Below are positions 23,584 to 35,255 of a stretch of DNA of 64,000 nt, piece by piece. How positions within the stretch are numbered: position 1 is the first letter of the stretch; every line of letters starts with the position of its first letter. The stretch comes from Sesamum alatum (lineage: Eukaryota; Streptophyta; Magnoliopsida; Lamiales; Pedaliaceae), in the NCBI GenBank assembly GCA_034509735.1, contig JACGWO010000005.1, forward strand, positions 14,559,264-14,623,263. The letters run 5' to 3'. Made by a program: the position numbers and the translations under genes. The notes beneath the pieces were generated by a model, which worked only from the letters and a program-made list of their open reading frames with translations, was not told the origin of the DNA and did not search any database.

Positions 23584-25665
23584 ATATTATGTGTAATAAA
23601 TAAAATGAGTGTTCATTATTTTGACATTATCTTCATTGTGCTCATTCCACTATGTTAATATTGCTTTCATACATCATAAGAAAGCCATACCATGTAGACA
23701 ACTCATGCAGTTGGACCACGCATTGGATGATGGTTATGAAACCAACTGATAAAGAGTGGGTCTGAAACATTCCAAGTCGAAAACCTTGAGACAGGGTATC
23801 GAGCGTCCTACTGAGACTTGTGCTTCATATCGTATTCATTGGATGAGTTCCGCGTTTCATCAGCGATAGATATGGGACGTCTATACGATCTTAGTGGATT
23901 GGTCGACTGTGAGTCGAGCCGACTGAACTGACTCACGGGGAATCGTCATATGAAAGTCTTTGAGGCTTGGTCAGTATGGCTGGAGTTCTCCTACTCTGAT
24001 AGTACGGGAGTGGTCCTCGGACTTAAGGAACCATGCAGTCACGTACACACGATGGTTGTATCTTGGATCTGAAAAGAGTTGTTCATGTCTCAGACTTATT
24101 CATCATAAGCCTTGTCGAGTGCAGTTAGAATGTGTAGTGAGGACGTTGTGTTTCAAGAAGAAGATCCTCGCTTTTCAGTATGTGATAAAGGTATTTCCTA
24201 TACACTCAGAGACACGTTCACGCTCCTTGAAACTATAGTCACGGTGGTTGGTCGAGTAGGAAATGGTTTTCTGCTTTAATGCAATAAAGCGAACGTAGTC
24301 TCGAGCTTCAAGCATAGCTGCATAGTCCAGAATGAAAATCGATGCCCAATTCCATGCCAAGACTAAGGCCGAGAGACGGTAGATGGACAATTATTCACCT
24401 AGTCTCTAGTTCCATGAACAGTTGCTAGACGCCCACCCATGGTGACGGGCTTCTGTTGGACATAAGCCCAAGTCTAGCTGAGGGTGAACCTAAAGAGTCA
24501 CTTACAAATCACCGATGAGGTAAAAGAATTAACTTGAAGTTAATTCTGGAAGATAATAAATAAATGGATTATTTATTCACAGGATAGTCCATTGGATGGA
24601 TGGATAATATTGTATTGGGCCCACACTAATTATGATTTATTAATTAAGGAGGATCATGGGCTTAAATCTTTTAATTGGATTAAAAGACTATTGAGCATAA
24701 TTTGTTTGGGCCTTTGAATTAAATTAGATTTAATTCATTGGATTTATTGGCCTGATCGAATTGGATTAAAATAAGGCCAGATCCATTAAATTATGGCCCA
24801 AAAGACAAGTTTCCTTTCACTTTTGGAAGGGGAAGAGTTGGACTCTTCCCACAATGAGGTGGTCGATTTTGCTCTTGAGAAGGAGCACGAAAATCGGCCA
24901 TAAGGCCTTTTTTTGGGAGATAGGATTTGTTTCTTTTGCAAAAGAACAAGTCAACCTCAATTAAGGTTTCCTCACTTTGTATAATTTGATAATACGTTGT
25001 GAGTAGATGCTTAATTGATGGTTGATTGGAAATGAAACTAGACATGTCTTGGATGTATCTAGACAAATTTCCATAGTCCCATTTATTATGTATATATGTA
25101 TATACATAAATTATCCTGTTAAGTATACTCATTATTTATTTCTAGCAAAAGAAAACACTTGTTCTCCTCTCCCAAGGTCAATCAACCACCCCTCTCTCCC
25201 TCTCATCTCTCTTTGCTTCTTCATTGATCTAGGATCAATTGAAGAACAAAGCAAGACAAAATGATACACTAATAGATAGTGTAGTTCATTTTGGTCTTCA
25301 TCTTTCATAAGTTTTGATTTTCTCTAGCAAGAAAAATCAATACCTCTCCCAATGTAGACATCGTTAGAGGGCTTCTACGCTTGAAGTCTAGTGAACGAGT
25401 CCGGTTGGTGATAAAAGGAGCAAAGCTAGTAGCCGTTTGTCAAGAATACTACAAAGGTAACGATTACATTTATGTCATATGTATTTTTAGTTTACCTTTT
25501 CCTATGTTCCATATGTGATATAGTTTGGAATATGCACATCCTACATCAAACGTCTGGGAGAGCACCCAAGGGTACCCTTGGGACGAATCTTTTATTATGC
25601 GATTTACATTATGCTTTATGCTCTCGCGCTTCCACCGTGCTCCCGGCCGGATCCAATTCCCTTCA
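23584..25665 (+). repeat. Solo LTR C, right fragment
   Basis: Continues the LTR begun at 13733. Including the left fragment it is about 2.16 kb. No primer site follows its end (...CCCTTCA, 25665), so it is a solo LTR formed by recombination between the two LTRs of an earlier insertion. It carries a TATA-like region (about 25088-25105) and a perfect 18-bp palindrome at the hairpin position (CCCAAGGG-TA-CCCTTGGG, 25565-25582). It is clearly older than B by its sequence divergence. Confidence 0.9.
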
Positions 25666-27658
25666 ACGGATACATGCTTTAAAATTTATCGATGTCCGGA
25701 TGGATATAAAGATCTGTCTTAACAAAGGGAGGAAGTTGGCAATCCAGGGAGAGTGTTCTCTATATGTTATTCAGATATAAATTCTGATTGTTCTATGCCT
25801 GATGCAACATATAACAACTATCTCTAAAGTTGTGAGATCAATGAAACTCATGAGAGGATAGGCACCAATGGATCCTGTGCAGGTGAATTTTCCCAAACTG
25901 GATAAGTTCACAAGTAATGGATCTTTTGATTCTAGCTATGTTGTATTGCCTTCTAGATCTTGGATTGTGGATACTGGATCCATAAACTATATGTGGTTTG
26001 ATGTGAATTTTGAAAACACTTATTCCTCTTACTCACAACATCAGTATCCAGCTTCTTGATGGCACTACAGGAACAATGACACACATTGGAAACTTCAAAC
26101 TCTTAGAACACCTAACACGCACACAAGTTCTTCATGTTCGTAGCTTTCAATTTGACCTCTTTTCTGTTAGCAGACTATGTAAACTCTCAAGACATCACAC
26201 TCTTAGAACACATCATAGAACCTAAAGACTAGAAAGGTGTTGGCTATAGGAAAACAAATAGAAATTTTGTACATATTTATTTTCTCTAGAAACACTTTTG
26301 AATATTTTTCCTGATTCAACTTGTATGTCTTTAGAAATAAACAGAAATAACCTCCGGCATAAGAGGCTATGGCATATACCAAACCTCAGGTTGGGGCAAA
26401 TATATTTCTATTATTTCCTCAAAACTTGTCAATAAAGATTATGTTTATGAGATATTTCCTATTGCAAAACAACAAAGGTTTCCTTTTCTAGTGAGTTCTT
26501 CTTGTTCTCTTTTTGCATTTGATATAAAACATATTGATATATAGGGGCCATACGAACAACCTTCACTTTCAATAAATTATTATGTCTTAATAATTGTAGA
26601 TGACTTCATAAATCCTACACAATACACAATCTTGAATCCTTTCATAAATTGATACTCACTCAGTTCAATTCCAAAATCAAGGCCATCAATACAGATAGTG
26701 GCTCAAAATTATTAAGTGATGCTTCTCAAGCTTTTTCTATCACAACAAGGGATTATCATAAAAATGCACTTACACTCCTCAACAAAATGGCAATATAGAA
26801 AGAAAGCATAAACTTCTTCAAATAGCTAGATCCTCGATGTTCAAATCTCACATCCTTAGAAATTTTGAGTTGATTCCCAACCACATGTATCATAAATAGA
26901 CTGCCTGCTAAAACCTTGAACTGGAAATCCTTATGAAAACTATATAACAAAAACTATATATGATCACATGAGTTTCTTTTGTTGCTTGTGCTTCCCATAT
27001 AACACCAATACACATTAAAGAGTCTTTAAATGTATATACCTTGGATATGTATAGGGTCAGAAGGATTATAAATTATACAATGTTGATAACCATTCAATCA
27101 TTCTTTTCAGAGATGTGGTATTCCATCAAATTGTATTCCCTTTCCAACATGCCATCACAACACCACAAAATTGTTCACTTCGTCATATACCTTCCATCTC
27201 AAAATTGAACATGTTCCTTCATTAGAACCTCAATCCAATGATCAGTTACATACTTCAAAAACTTTAGAACCTACTGTACCTCTAAGTCCTTTAGTTCCAG
27301 TCTAAAAATCACAAAGAGCCATCAGTAAACCTTATTGACTCAATAATTTTTTTTCTTTTTTTGTATCTATATTGCTCATGAATCTCACGCTTCACATATT
27401 TCATTCACATCAGTACATACTGTTTTTATGGCTGCACTATCCACTTGTAGGAGCCCAAAAAGTTATGCACAAGCCAAGGATTATCTAGAATGGTTTCATG
27501 TTATGAAGTAAGAAATTGCAGCGCTTGAGAGGAATCAAACTTGGGAGTTGACTACTTTACATGCATGAAAGAAAACTATTAGTTGTAGGTGAGTGTTTAA
27601 GCTTAAATTTAGGCCTAATGGAAGTAATGAGAGACATAAAGCAAGGTTTGTGGCAAAG
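25666..27658 (+). pseudogene. Copia relic D, right part: knuckle, protease, integrase, RT start
   Basis: Continues relic D after solo LTR C. The second half of the knuckle (D-T-C-F-K-I-Y-x-C-P-D-x-Y-K) starts at 25668. A protease core SWIVDTGSINYMW lies near 25958-25996. Pre-integrase RHKRLWHIPNLRLGQ is near 26357-26402. Integrase remnants include KHIDI-GPYEQPSLS (about 26526-26570), LIIVDDF (about 26590-26610) and YTPQQNGNIERKHKLLQIARS (about 26772-26834). The RT start (EPKSYAQAKDYLEWFH, ALERNQTWELTTL, VFKLKFRPNGSNERHKARFVAK) spans 27449-27658, where homology stops abruptly. It carries numerous stops and is an ancient dead copy of a lineage distinct from element B. Confidence 0.85.
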
Positions 27659-30600
27659 TGATGGGTGTCGAATCCAACAAAAATAATTTCCTGCACTAAT
27701 ACTTGCAAAAGTAGTAAGTAGGTCAAATCCACAGGGATTGAATTTTAAATTAGTTTCTTTGAATGAAAAATGGGGGGTCCATTAAAATCTAAATATAGAA
27801 AATAAAATTGAAAAGGGAGATAAATAAGAAAAAGTTTCCAGTTAAAGGCAGGGTCCTCCTTGATTCCATATTAATCATTGATGCAACAATAACAATTACG
27901 GGTCATTGGTACGACCTAACGACCTCACATTTTCTTACATTTTCGTTAGCCAAGGAACGTGCATTGACTAATTCTCTAATTAGTAAACAACCCTAGAAAC
28001 CTCCTCAAGATTTAATCTATCAACAACATTAAGAACTAACAAAGGCCCAACTCTAACCAACAAATTCCTACGAGGATTCATTTAAACTAGATTGTGCATT
28101 TGCCAAAACATAATCGACTACTACGACATAATGAATATGTTGTGGTGCAATTGGTTATTGGACTAAACAAAATTACGGATTTTCAAGTCCCATTGGCTAG
28201 GCAAATATTTTTGACAAACAATTGTCCTTAACATTATCAGTTTATTTGTGATACGAGCCTAGAGAACAACACAAAAACACAAATGAATGGAAGGAGAAAG
28301 TGTAAATTAGATCTAATAACATATGACAATCAAACATCCACCGTGTCTTTAATAAAAAACAAAGAAGTTAGCCAAGCATGCAAACGAGAGAACACATAAA
28401 AGAAAAAGAGAGATTTGATAAATACACAGAGGATAAAGGATTAAGAGAAGAGATATAATGCCTTGAATTACATCACCTTTATACTAATTTATTTCCTAGT
28501 AAACCTAGAAACTCTTTCCTTTCTAGAAGAAAAGGAAAATTCTTAATAAAACTATTATTCCTAATTAATATCCTAAAGAAGGAAACATTCCTTATCTAAA
28601 TAGACATTGAAAAGAAGGTAACAGTTAGTCATTTCTTCCAAGAATTTTGTTAACTCCTCCAAATTCATTGCTTTGTCCGCATCAAGAAGCGTGGGCATAT
28701 CTAACATATGTGAATCTGTCCCAGTTATCTTTTCTCGAACATTTGTCTTCCATTTTCACTCTTTTGACTCAATTTCTCCAGTTAACATCTCATCAAATCC
28801 TTTCAAGCTGAAAGCATAAAAATTCACATGTTTTGGAGTTTTTAACACTAAAATGAAGATATTATTCCAATAATTATGTGTCAAATTAGGCATCTATCAA
28901 ACACCCCGACAACCTACACATAGTCCCTTGCTTTCCTTGAGCAAAAATCAAGATCAAAAAATTTTTGTATTCTTTCTCAAATTTATGGTATCAAAAGCAA
29001 ATGTGCTCAAGCCAAGATCTAGCTAAATGCTCTAAGAGGGGCATACTTCATGATAAAAACAACTCAACAAGTTTTAAACAGCTTTCACATAATGAATATC
29101 CTCAAAAGTGAACACATGAAATTAGCGGACTTATCTCTCAATACTTTCTATTCCCTCAAGTGTTTATGGCTATGTGTTTCACTCAATTTACTATGAAAGT
29201 GTTTCACCATAGGCTTCCTTATACACCACATCTCCACCACTTGTGAATATGTAAAACATGAATCAAAAGGTCTTTGTTTTTAGTTGTTATGGGTCTTTGG
29301 TTTCGTGGTAGGAATTTTAGGGACAGTGAAGTAAATATCCAAAAAACTCAAACAGAGCACCAAACAATAGGTATAACAATCAAAACTCCTGAAGTTAATT
29401 CATTCTAATGCTCCAATTTCAAATGTGCATGATAACTTGAACTATGTGTTGCTTTAGAAAGAAATTTTTCTTTCGTTTTTGTTCTTTTTTTTTTGCGTGC
29501 TAGTAATTGTGCTTTCTTTTCATTGCCATTTTTTTTTTCTATTTCTCTGTTCTTTTCTTTTTCTTTTCTTTCTCTTGGAACGAGGCACACATCAATGCAA
29601 CATATTAGCTTTCATACTTTCTTAGTACAAATTAGAACCACAATAGATATAACACCCCCCACACTTATGTTAAAACCCATATCCTTAGTCTTGATGCTCT
29701 CTTAATCCTTGGAAGGGCCAACCAAGGAATGAATAGAATTTAGCTTTATAAGTAAAGGCTTATGAAATAAATAAGGTCTAAAAGCTCAATTAGATTTACT
29801 AAGGTCAAAATGCATGTGGGTGGTCTTTGCTAAAAGTGATTTATATTCTAATGTGTTTATCATTTTCCAGTGTATGCACATTGATGTGGTCTGAACACGA
29901 TTCAAAGCAAGTTTTAGAAAGACAAAATCATAGAAGCATTTCTCTCAAGAAGGAATAAGTATTTTGTGAGTGTTTCGGGCTCAAAAGCCTCTCAAGGTAG
30001 GTAATATCCACTAAATTCACATGTATCGCTTTCGAATTAAATCATTTTTGCAAAAACAATTTTTTACCCATAAGTTGTTCAAAGCATTAAGCACAAATGC
30101 TCATCACATATCACCAAATTATTGTGCACACACAATATCGTCAAACTATGAAGTAAAAGGGATTTTTCAAACAATTTTCTTCCAATTATGTTCACCAATT
30201 GTTCAAAATTGCTTTTTCAAAAACTTTTCAAAATATTTTCAACCGTTTTCATCAATTCATAAACAACACCTCAACCACCCAACAAATCCAATCAAACACC
30301 AACAATGTCACAACAATAGTAAGCCCCCTCCCCCTCCCCCCTCCCCCCCAACCAAATTAAATTACACATTGTCCCCAATGTGTGAAAATTAGAGATAATA
30401 AATTCAACATAAGGTGGAAAATATAAAGAGAAAGAGGTAGAGAAAACATCCTCGAGTTTGGTATTGGCCAATGTGTCTTCGAATGCTAGGTAGGTATAAA
30501 AGATTGATGACGTCGATAAAAAAATCCCCATTGCAATGTTTCTTTTAGTGCTAGCCACTGAAGCTCAAAAACCAATAGTAAAGAAAAGGAAATAAGCATG

Positions 30601-31249
30601 GAAAGGGAGGAAGGGTGAGTGGACGTACATAGTTAGGTTTGAGTTGACTCACCAAGTTGGGGAAAATTTGGGAGACCGAGCCAGATGGTGCAGCAACAGT
30701 ATCTCAGATCAGCGGTGAGCGGTGGTGGATGGCAGCAACTAGGCGGAAATCGATGGTGGATAGCGTGCAATGGCGAGCAACGGCGGGAGTCTGCGATTTT
30801 GAGTGGCTTGCGATGCGCAACTGACTAGGCAGTTGGTTGTGCTTGCAGTGAAGGCAAAGGATGGCAGTCTGAGCATCGCTGGACGTGAGGGCATCTTTTA
30901 CGCTAGTCTGAACGGAGGCCCCGGTGGAGAATCGACGGCCCGTAGGTGAACAGGGTGCTTGAGTGAGGTTTTTTGTTTGGCTGCAACGGAGAAAACAAAA
31001 CCATATTTTCCATGCATGCAATTTTAACTAAATTTAAAATCACATTAAATAAGAATTTTTTTTCAAAAAATATCCATTTTAAGATTTAGACATTCCAAAT
31101 AACATAGCTCAATTTAGGAAACACTTTATGTAATTTTAACACAGTAAATTTCTCATAAGAAATTAATATTTTTCAAACTAAACAATTAATCATGAATAAA
31201 ATAATAAATCATAAAACAAAATAGAAAAACCATAGAAACCCTAACCCTT
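27659..31249. other. AT-rich repeat-like interval; no gene seen
   Basis: Relic D ends here at a sharp break. The interval has no coding frame that I can support. It contains a stretch starting GGGTGTCGAATCC with a second CAAATCCACAGGGATTG box about 70 bp on, and near 28905 a CACCCC box followed by a TTGCTTTCCTTGAGCAAAA motif. I associate these with common intergenic plant repeats, possibly a non-autonomous retroelement, but cannot assign a family. A pyrimidine-rich run (29464-29578) and a C-rich run (30320-30350) are composition features. Frames at 29493-29705 and 30021-30392 look like composition artefacts. Confidence 0.4.
30320..30350. repeat. C-rich low-complexity run
   Basis: A run of C with a few T (CCCCCTCCCCCTCCCCCCTCC style), unusual in this AT-rich neighbourhood. 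Confidence 0.9.
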
Positions 31250-31545
31250 GTCGGCCACCATGCCACGTCGTTGCCGCCACCGCTAGAACCCCTTCCGTTG
31301 CAGCTACGCACGGCTGGCGGTGCAGCCTATGTGCGAGGCTCTGTTGCCCCATGTGCATGCACCGATGCCTGTCTACGCAGCTTGCATAGGCCACTACACA
31401 AGGTCGTGCGCACACGACTCGCACTGCACCGTCAGCATGTTGTTGTGCATAGCACCGTGTGCGTGTGGCAACGCGCAGGTTCCCTTATCTGTGCTCGTAG
31501 CTGCTATCCATGTGCACTGACCGTGCGCGGCTGCATACATGCTGC
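31250..31545. other. GC-rich tract, probable leader tract of element I
   Basis: About 300 bp of elevated GC lie roughly 200 bp inside the probable end of the minus-strand LTR I. This is the position of the GC tract in leaders of L, B, E and G (about 220 bp from the primer site in B). Frames across it on both strands (for example 31271-31588) look like composition artefacts and match nothing I recognise. Confidence 0.5.
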
Positions 31546-31726
31546 TAAACAATTTTATTTTCTTTCTTTTAGAATTCTGAATCTTTGAAGCAACTTTTAA
31601 CAGTTTAAACATTCTCGCAAATCTAAAATCAATAAATCATGTAGCTAATGCAAGAAAGTGAATCAAGAACATATGACAAAAACCAGAATTTAAATCACAT
31701 TGTCACGTAAATCCTATTGATATGTA

Positions 31727-33671
31727 TGACCAGGCTTCCCCCCAAGATTCATAATATGTAGCGAAAAATAAAATTTTTAAAATACATCATTATTGTATCT
31801 AATCCTACATCTCATGACCATGTATGACGTGGATCTCATGCGTTTAAGAGAATCAATTGGATGGTTCCAAAATTACCTTTCAATTTCAGCAACTAGGCGT
31901 GCACGGTTGATCCACGGAAGCCCTCACGCACGCTGGCGACACTCGATGCCTCGTAAACACACGACCACACTCAAAGAATGCACGATCACACTCAAAGAAC
32001 ACATGGCTATGCTCCTTGCCACGCACACGGATAGACCTCGCTCCAACAACGAAGGGGCCCACTGCTTGCCATGCACACGAAGGGACCACGTTCCAAGAAT
32101 CCCACATGCACGTGTTCACACCACTCTTCATGCTATAAGTTTAGATGTCCTTTCTCTAACAGTATGCACACCACCATGGTGAGATCCCGTAAGTTAATCT
32201 TCGACCGAAGTAGGGTTAGATTAAGACCTATTATCTAGAGTTTTGGAATAAGGGGTTACGGTTTCTTTGAGAGTGTTTGAGAGATGAACAAATTCAAGAG
32301 AGAAACACAAGAGGGACGGGGGATTACACTCCTAGAGTGTGTGTGTCTTGTATAGGTTTTTGGCCACCCTCCTCTATTTAAAGAGGTCTCCAAGTTTGTG
32401 GGCTTGTGGGCTTCTAAGTGATTTTGGTCCAACATATTCATGTCTCATTAATCTTGGGCTTAGGTTTAATCGATCCCATCAATTTATTTTGGGCCCAAAT
32501 TAATCCAATTAATTATTTGGGCCTAACACTTAATAACTCCTTTATTAATAAAGTCCAAGCTAAAAACTAATTAATCCAATTAATTAGATTCTTGGGCTTC
32601 CTATACGATAGGTCCACTTAAATAATTTAATTATTTATTCTTGTTGATTAATTTAACTCGTTCAATTAATCTTCTTCTTCTGGAATTCATTCCTCCAATT
32701 AATTCCCTAATCTCATCAGGTATTTGTGTGTGACCCTTTAATTTCACCTTCAACTAGACTTGAGATTGTACCTCGTATACAATTTAATTGAGAACTTGTT
32801 TGCTCGGGATTAAATTTGATCCCATCCATAATTAATCATCCTCAGTTAACTTCTTGATTGGAGGATACCCGCTACCGTGGGTGGCCATCTAGCAATGCTC
32901 CATAGCACTAGAGGATAGGTGAAATTTGCTTGAACCTGTGAGCTACGCGTACCATGTAGATACGATCCTTCCACCATTAACCTCCCGACCAAAGCTAGGA
33001 CATGGAATTAGTTACCGATCCCCATCTTCGACTTCGGTATCTATGTATCTACTCGCCAATCATGCTCTCATGTTTACTGACTATTCGATCAATCACCATG
33101 GTCGTGGGCTTTATGGGACTCATATTGAAGAGGACATAGGAGGTTTGTGATCATCTCATGATAAACAGTAGAGCCCATCTTGGAACACACCAACCTCCAA
33201 CCATGATTCAACTATGTTCGCAACATGACTGTATAGTAATCTAGTGCGAGATCTGAGACTACGTTGGGCATAATCAAGTCATAGTCGTCCTATATGTTAG
33301 GTTACTGTGGAACCTTAAGTCCACTGACTAGTTAGTGCACTATCACAACATTAGAGTTCTCGTCATACCGAATAGGTGTCATGGGCTTCCATATGACAAT
33401 TCCTGCGAGTCAGTACAGTAAACTTAACAAGCCCTTGTCAAGAACCATAAAAGTACATACACGTTATACGTCTGTCCGACGAAACTACGACACTCATCAT
33501 ATGAATGATCTAGGGGCTTCATCCATGATACACATAAATGAAGTGCGTGAATTTAAACATGATAAGTCTAGTCAAAGAACAATTCTCAAAGTATTAGTAT
33601 CTCAAAAGATTTTTCCAAAAAGTAGATTACGAGGGACCACCCCATTGGCTTGCCGGTCACCTATTCTAATA
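31727..33671 (-). repeat. Diverged copia LTR I (minus strand)
   Basis: The outer end at 33671 is firm: on the minus strand it reads TATTAGAATAGGTGACCGGCAAGCC, the family start with TG changed to TA. Inside are the conserved block (CTAGATGGCCACCCACGG type, about 32870-32925) and a TATA-like box (TTTAAATAGAGG, about 32372-32384). The inner end is uncertain. I place it near 31727 because a CA there is followed by a sequence resembling a decayed primer site, and because the TATA-to-end distance (about 650 bp) fits the family. The block from 32160 to 31730 is too diverged to align by eye. Confidence 0.55.
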
Positions 33672-34205
33672 TTATTACACTTAGACCCCCTTTAAAAATA
33701 AAAAAAATCGCACCTGCACCCCTTTCAAGAATTCTCCATTTACAATTGTACTTCTTCCTTAGGATATGGACGGAAAATGTTGATATCAACAAAAAAATTT
33801 ACATAAACTTTTGATTTTACCTCATTCAACATTTTGTATTACTATTGACAAAAAGATACTTTAGTAATATTCTTATACTTACAAGGGGTAAAGGTAATAT
33901 ACAAAAAGTCAAAGAAGTATAATTATATAAAATATTGTTCTAGAATTACTGCTATTGATAAAATGTAGCTATTGATTAGTGAAAAAAAACAAGTTACATT
34001 GTCAGTAATTTATACGAATATTGATGGGACGTCAAATTAGAAGTTTATGTATTTTTTTTATGAAGTCAGCATTTTATGTAAAACCCTAATGAAAGAGATA
34101 CAGTTGTAAGCGGAGAATTTTCGAAAAAGATGCAAGTATAATATGAAAAGTTTTTGAGGAAAAAGTATAATTTTGTATTTTTAAAGGGAATTAAGTGTAA
34201 TTATT
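33672..34205. mobile_element. MITE-like element with terminal inverted repeats
   Basis: The ends are inverted copies: ATTACACTTA near 33674, then CCCTTTAAAAATA, against TATTTTTAAAGGG ... TAAGTGTAAT ending at 34201. The similarity extends inward for roughly 90 bp (CTCCATTTACAATTGTA against a CTCCGCTTACAACTGTA complement). It is about 530 bp, AT-rich and non-coding. LTR I abuts its left end. The superfamily cannot be assigned. Confidence 0.7.
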
Positions 34206-35255
34206 CCAATATTCAATACAACAAAGTAAACATGTACGTACTTTATTATCTATATAACCATGATTCAGTCTGAAGGAAGTAAACATGTTGGTATTACTAC
34301 TAAATAATTTTATCATCCATTTAATATGTTATTTTTCAATTATTTTATCTGCAAAATTAAACGAGACCGAAACGAACTGTTCAGTCAAACTGAGAAAAGA
34401 AACTGAAAAATGAAAATTAAAGGAAGTGCCAAAGACAAAAGTAAAGAGCAAAGTGGAACATGTGAGCGCTTGGAGCTGCCTGTGAGAGCTGGGCTTCTGT
34501 TGGAAGCTGAATTCAACATTGGTAGGCTGGAAATTTGGCATTTTTCCAAGCGACAGTTGAGAGTAGAGGACAACCCACCGCTCTCCCCCCACAAAAAAAA
34601 AAAAGGCAAAAGGAAATTTCTTTTCTTGATGGGCTTTACTGTGCCCATTTCAAGATTCAATTAACAGAAACCCTCTTCTCGTCCTTCTTCATTCTTGTTC
34701 ACAATCAATCAATCATGATTAACTTTTGACGAGAGTAAGCAAAAGATTGACCAGTTCTTCTCTTTCACTTTGTGGATGAGTCTGAGTCCCACTAATCAGT
34801 GGTAGATTCAAGTATCAAGCCAATCCCTGTATTGTCTTCTCCCACTCAAGAATCAACTATTTGTTCTGCATTTATTTATAAACTCGAATCGTCTCAGGGT
34901 GAGCAGCCCGAATCCTCGTCCAATTGTTTATTCTTTCAGTAACATGGGTAATCCAAAGATGTGGTTATTGGAGAATCAGATGCATGCGCGTTTTCTTCTA
35001 GGTGAAGCTGTATTTGTTTTTCTACCTAGTTTCTGATTCTTGTATAGGAACTGATTTCTTGGATGAATTGTACAATGTTTGAGTATTCAGTGTAAGTAAC
35101 AGATTGGATCAAGTTATTATTTCTGCAATTCCCTGGATTTTGTGATTTCACGATCTTGCATAAAAAAGATAGTTTGGTTCGCAAGATTGAAGCTTCATAT
35201 AGCGGTAAACAGAAATAAATTTGAGGCTTTCTGCAGTCGGGAGTAAAAGTCTGTT
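34206..35255 (+). other. Upstream region and probable 5' UTR of the F-box gene
   Basis: No coding sequence is evident. A plausible 5' UTR intron would run from a donor GTGAGC at 34899 to an acceptor TTTCTGCAG ending at 35236, leaving about 20 bases before the start codon. I could not fix a transcription start. Short frames at 34410-34729 overlap each other and look non-coding. Confidence 0.4.

Noticed and set aside
29493..29705. Frame rich in Phe/Ser on one strand and Lys/Glu on the other (29405-29590)
   Set aside because: Both come from a pyrimidine-rich tract and have no domain.
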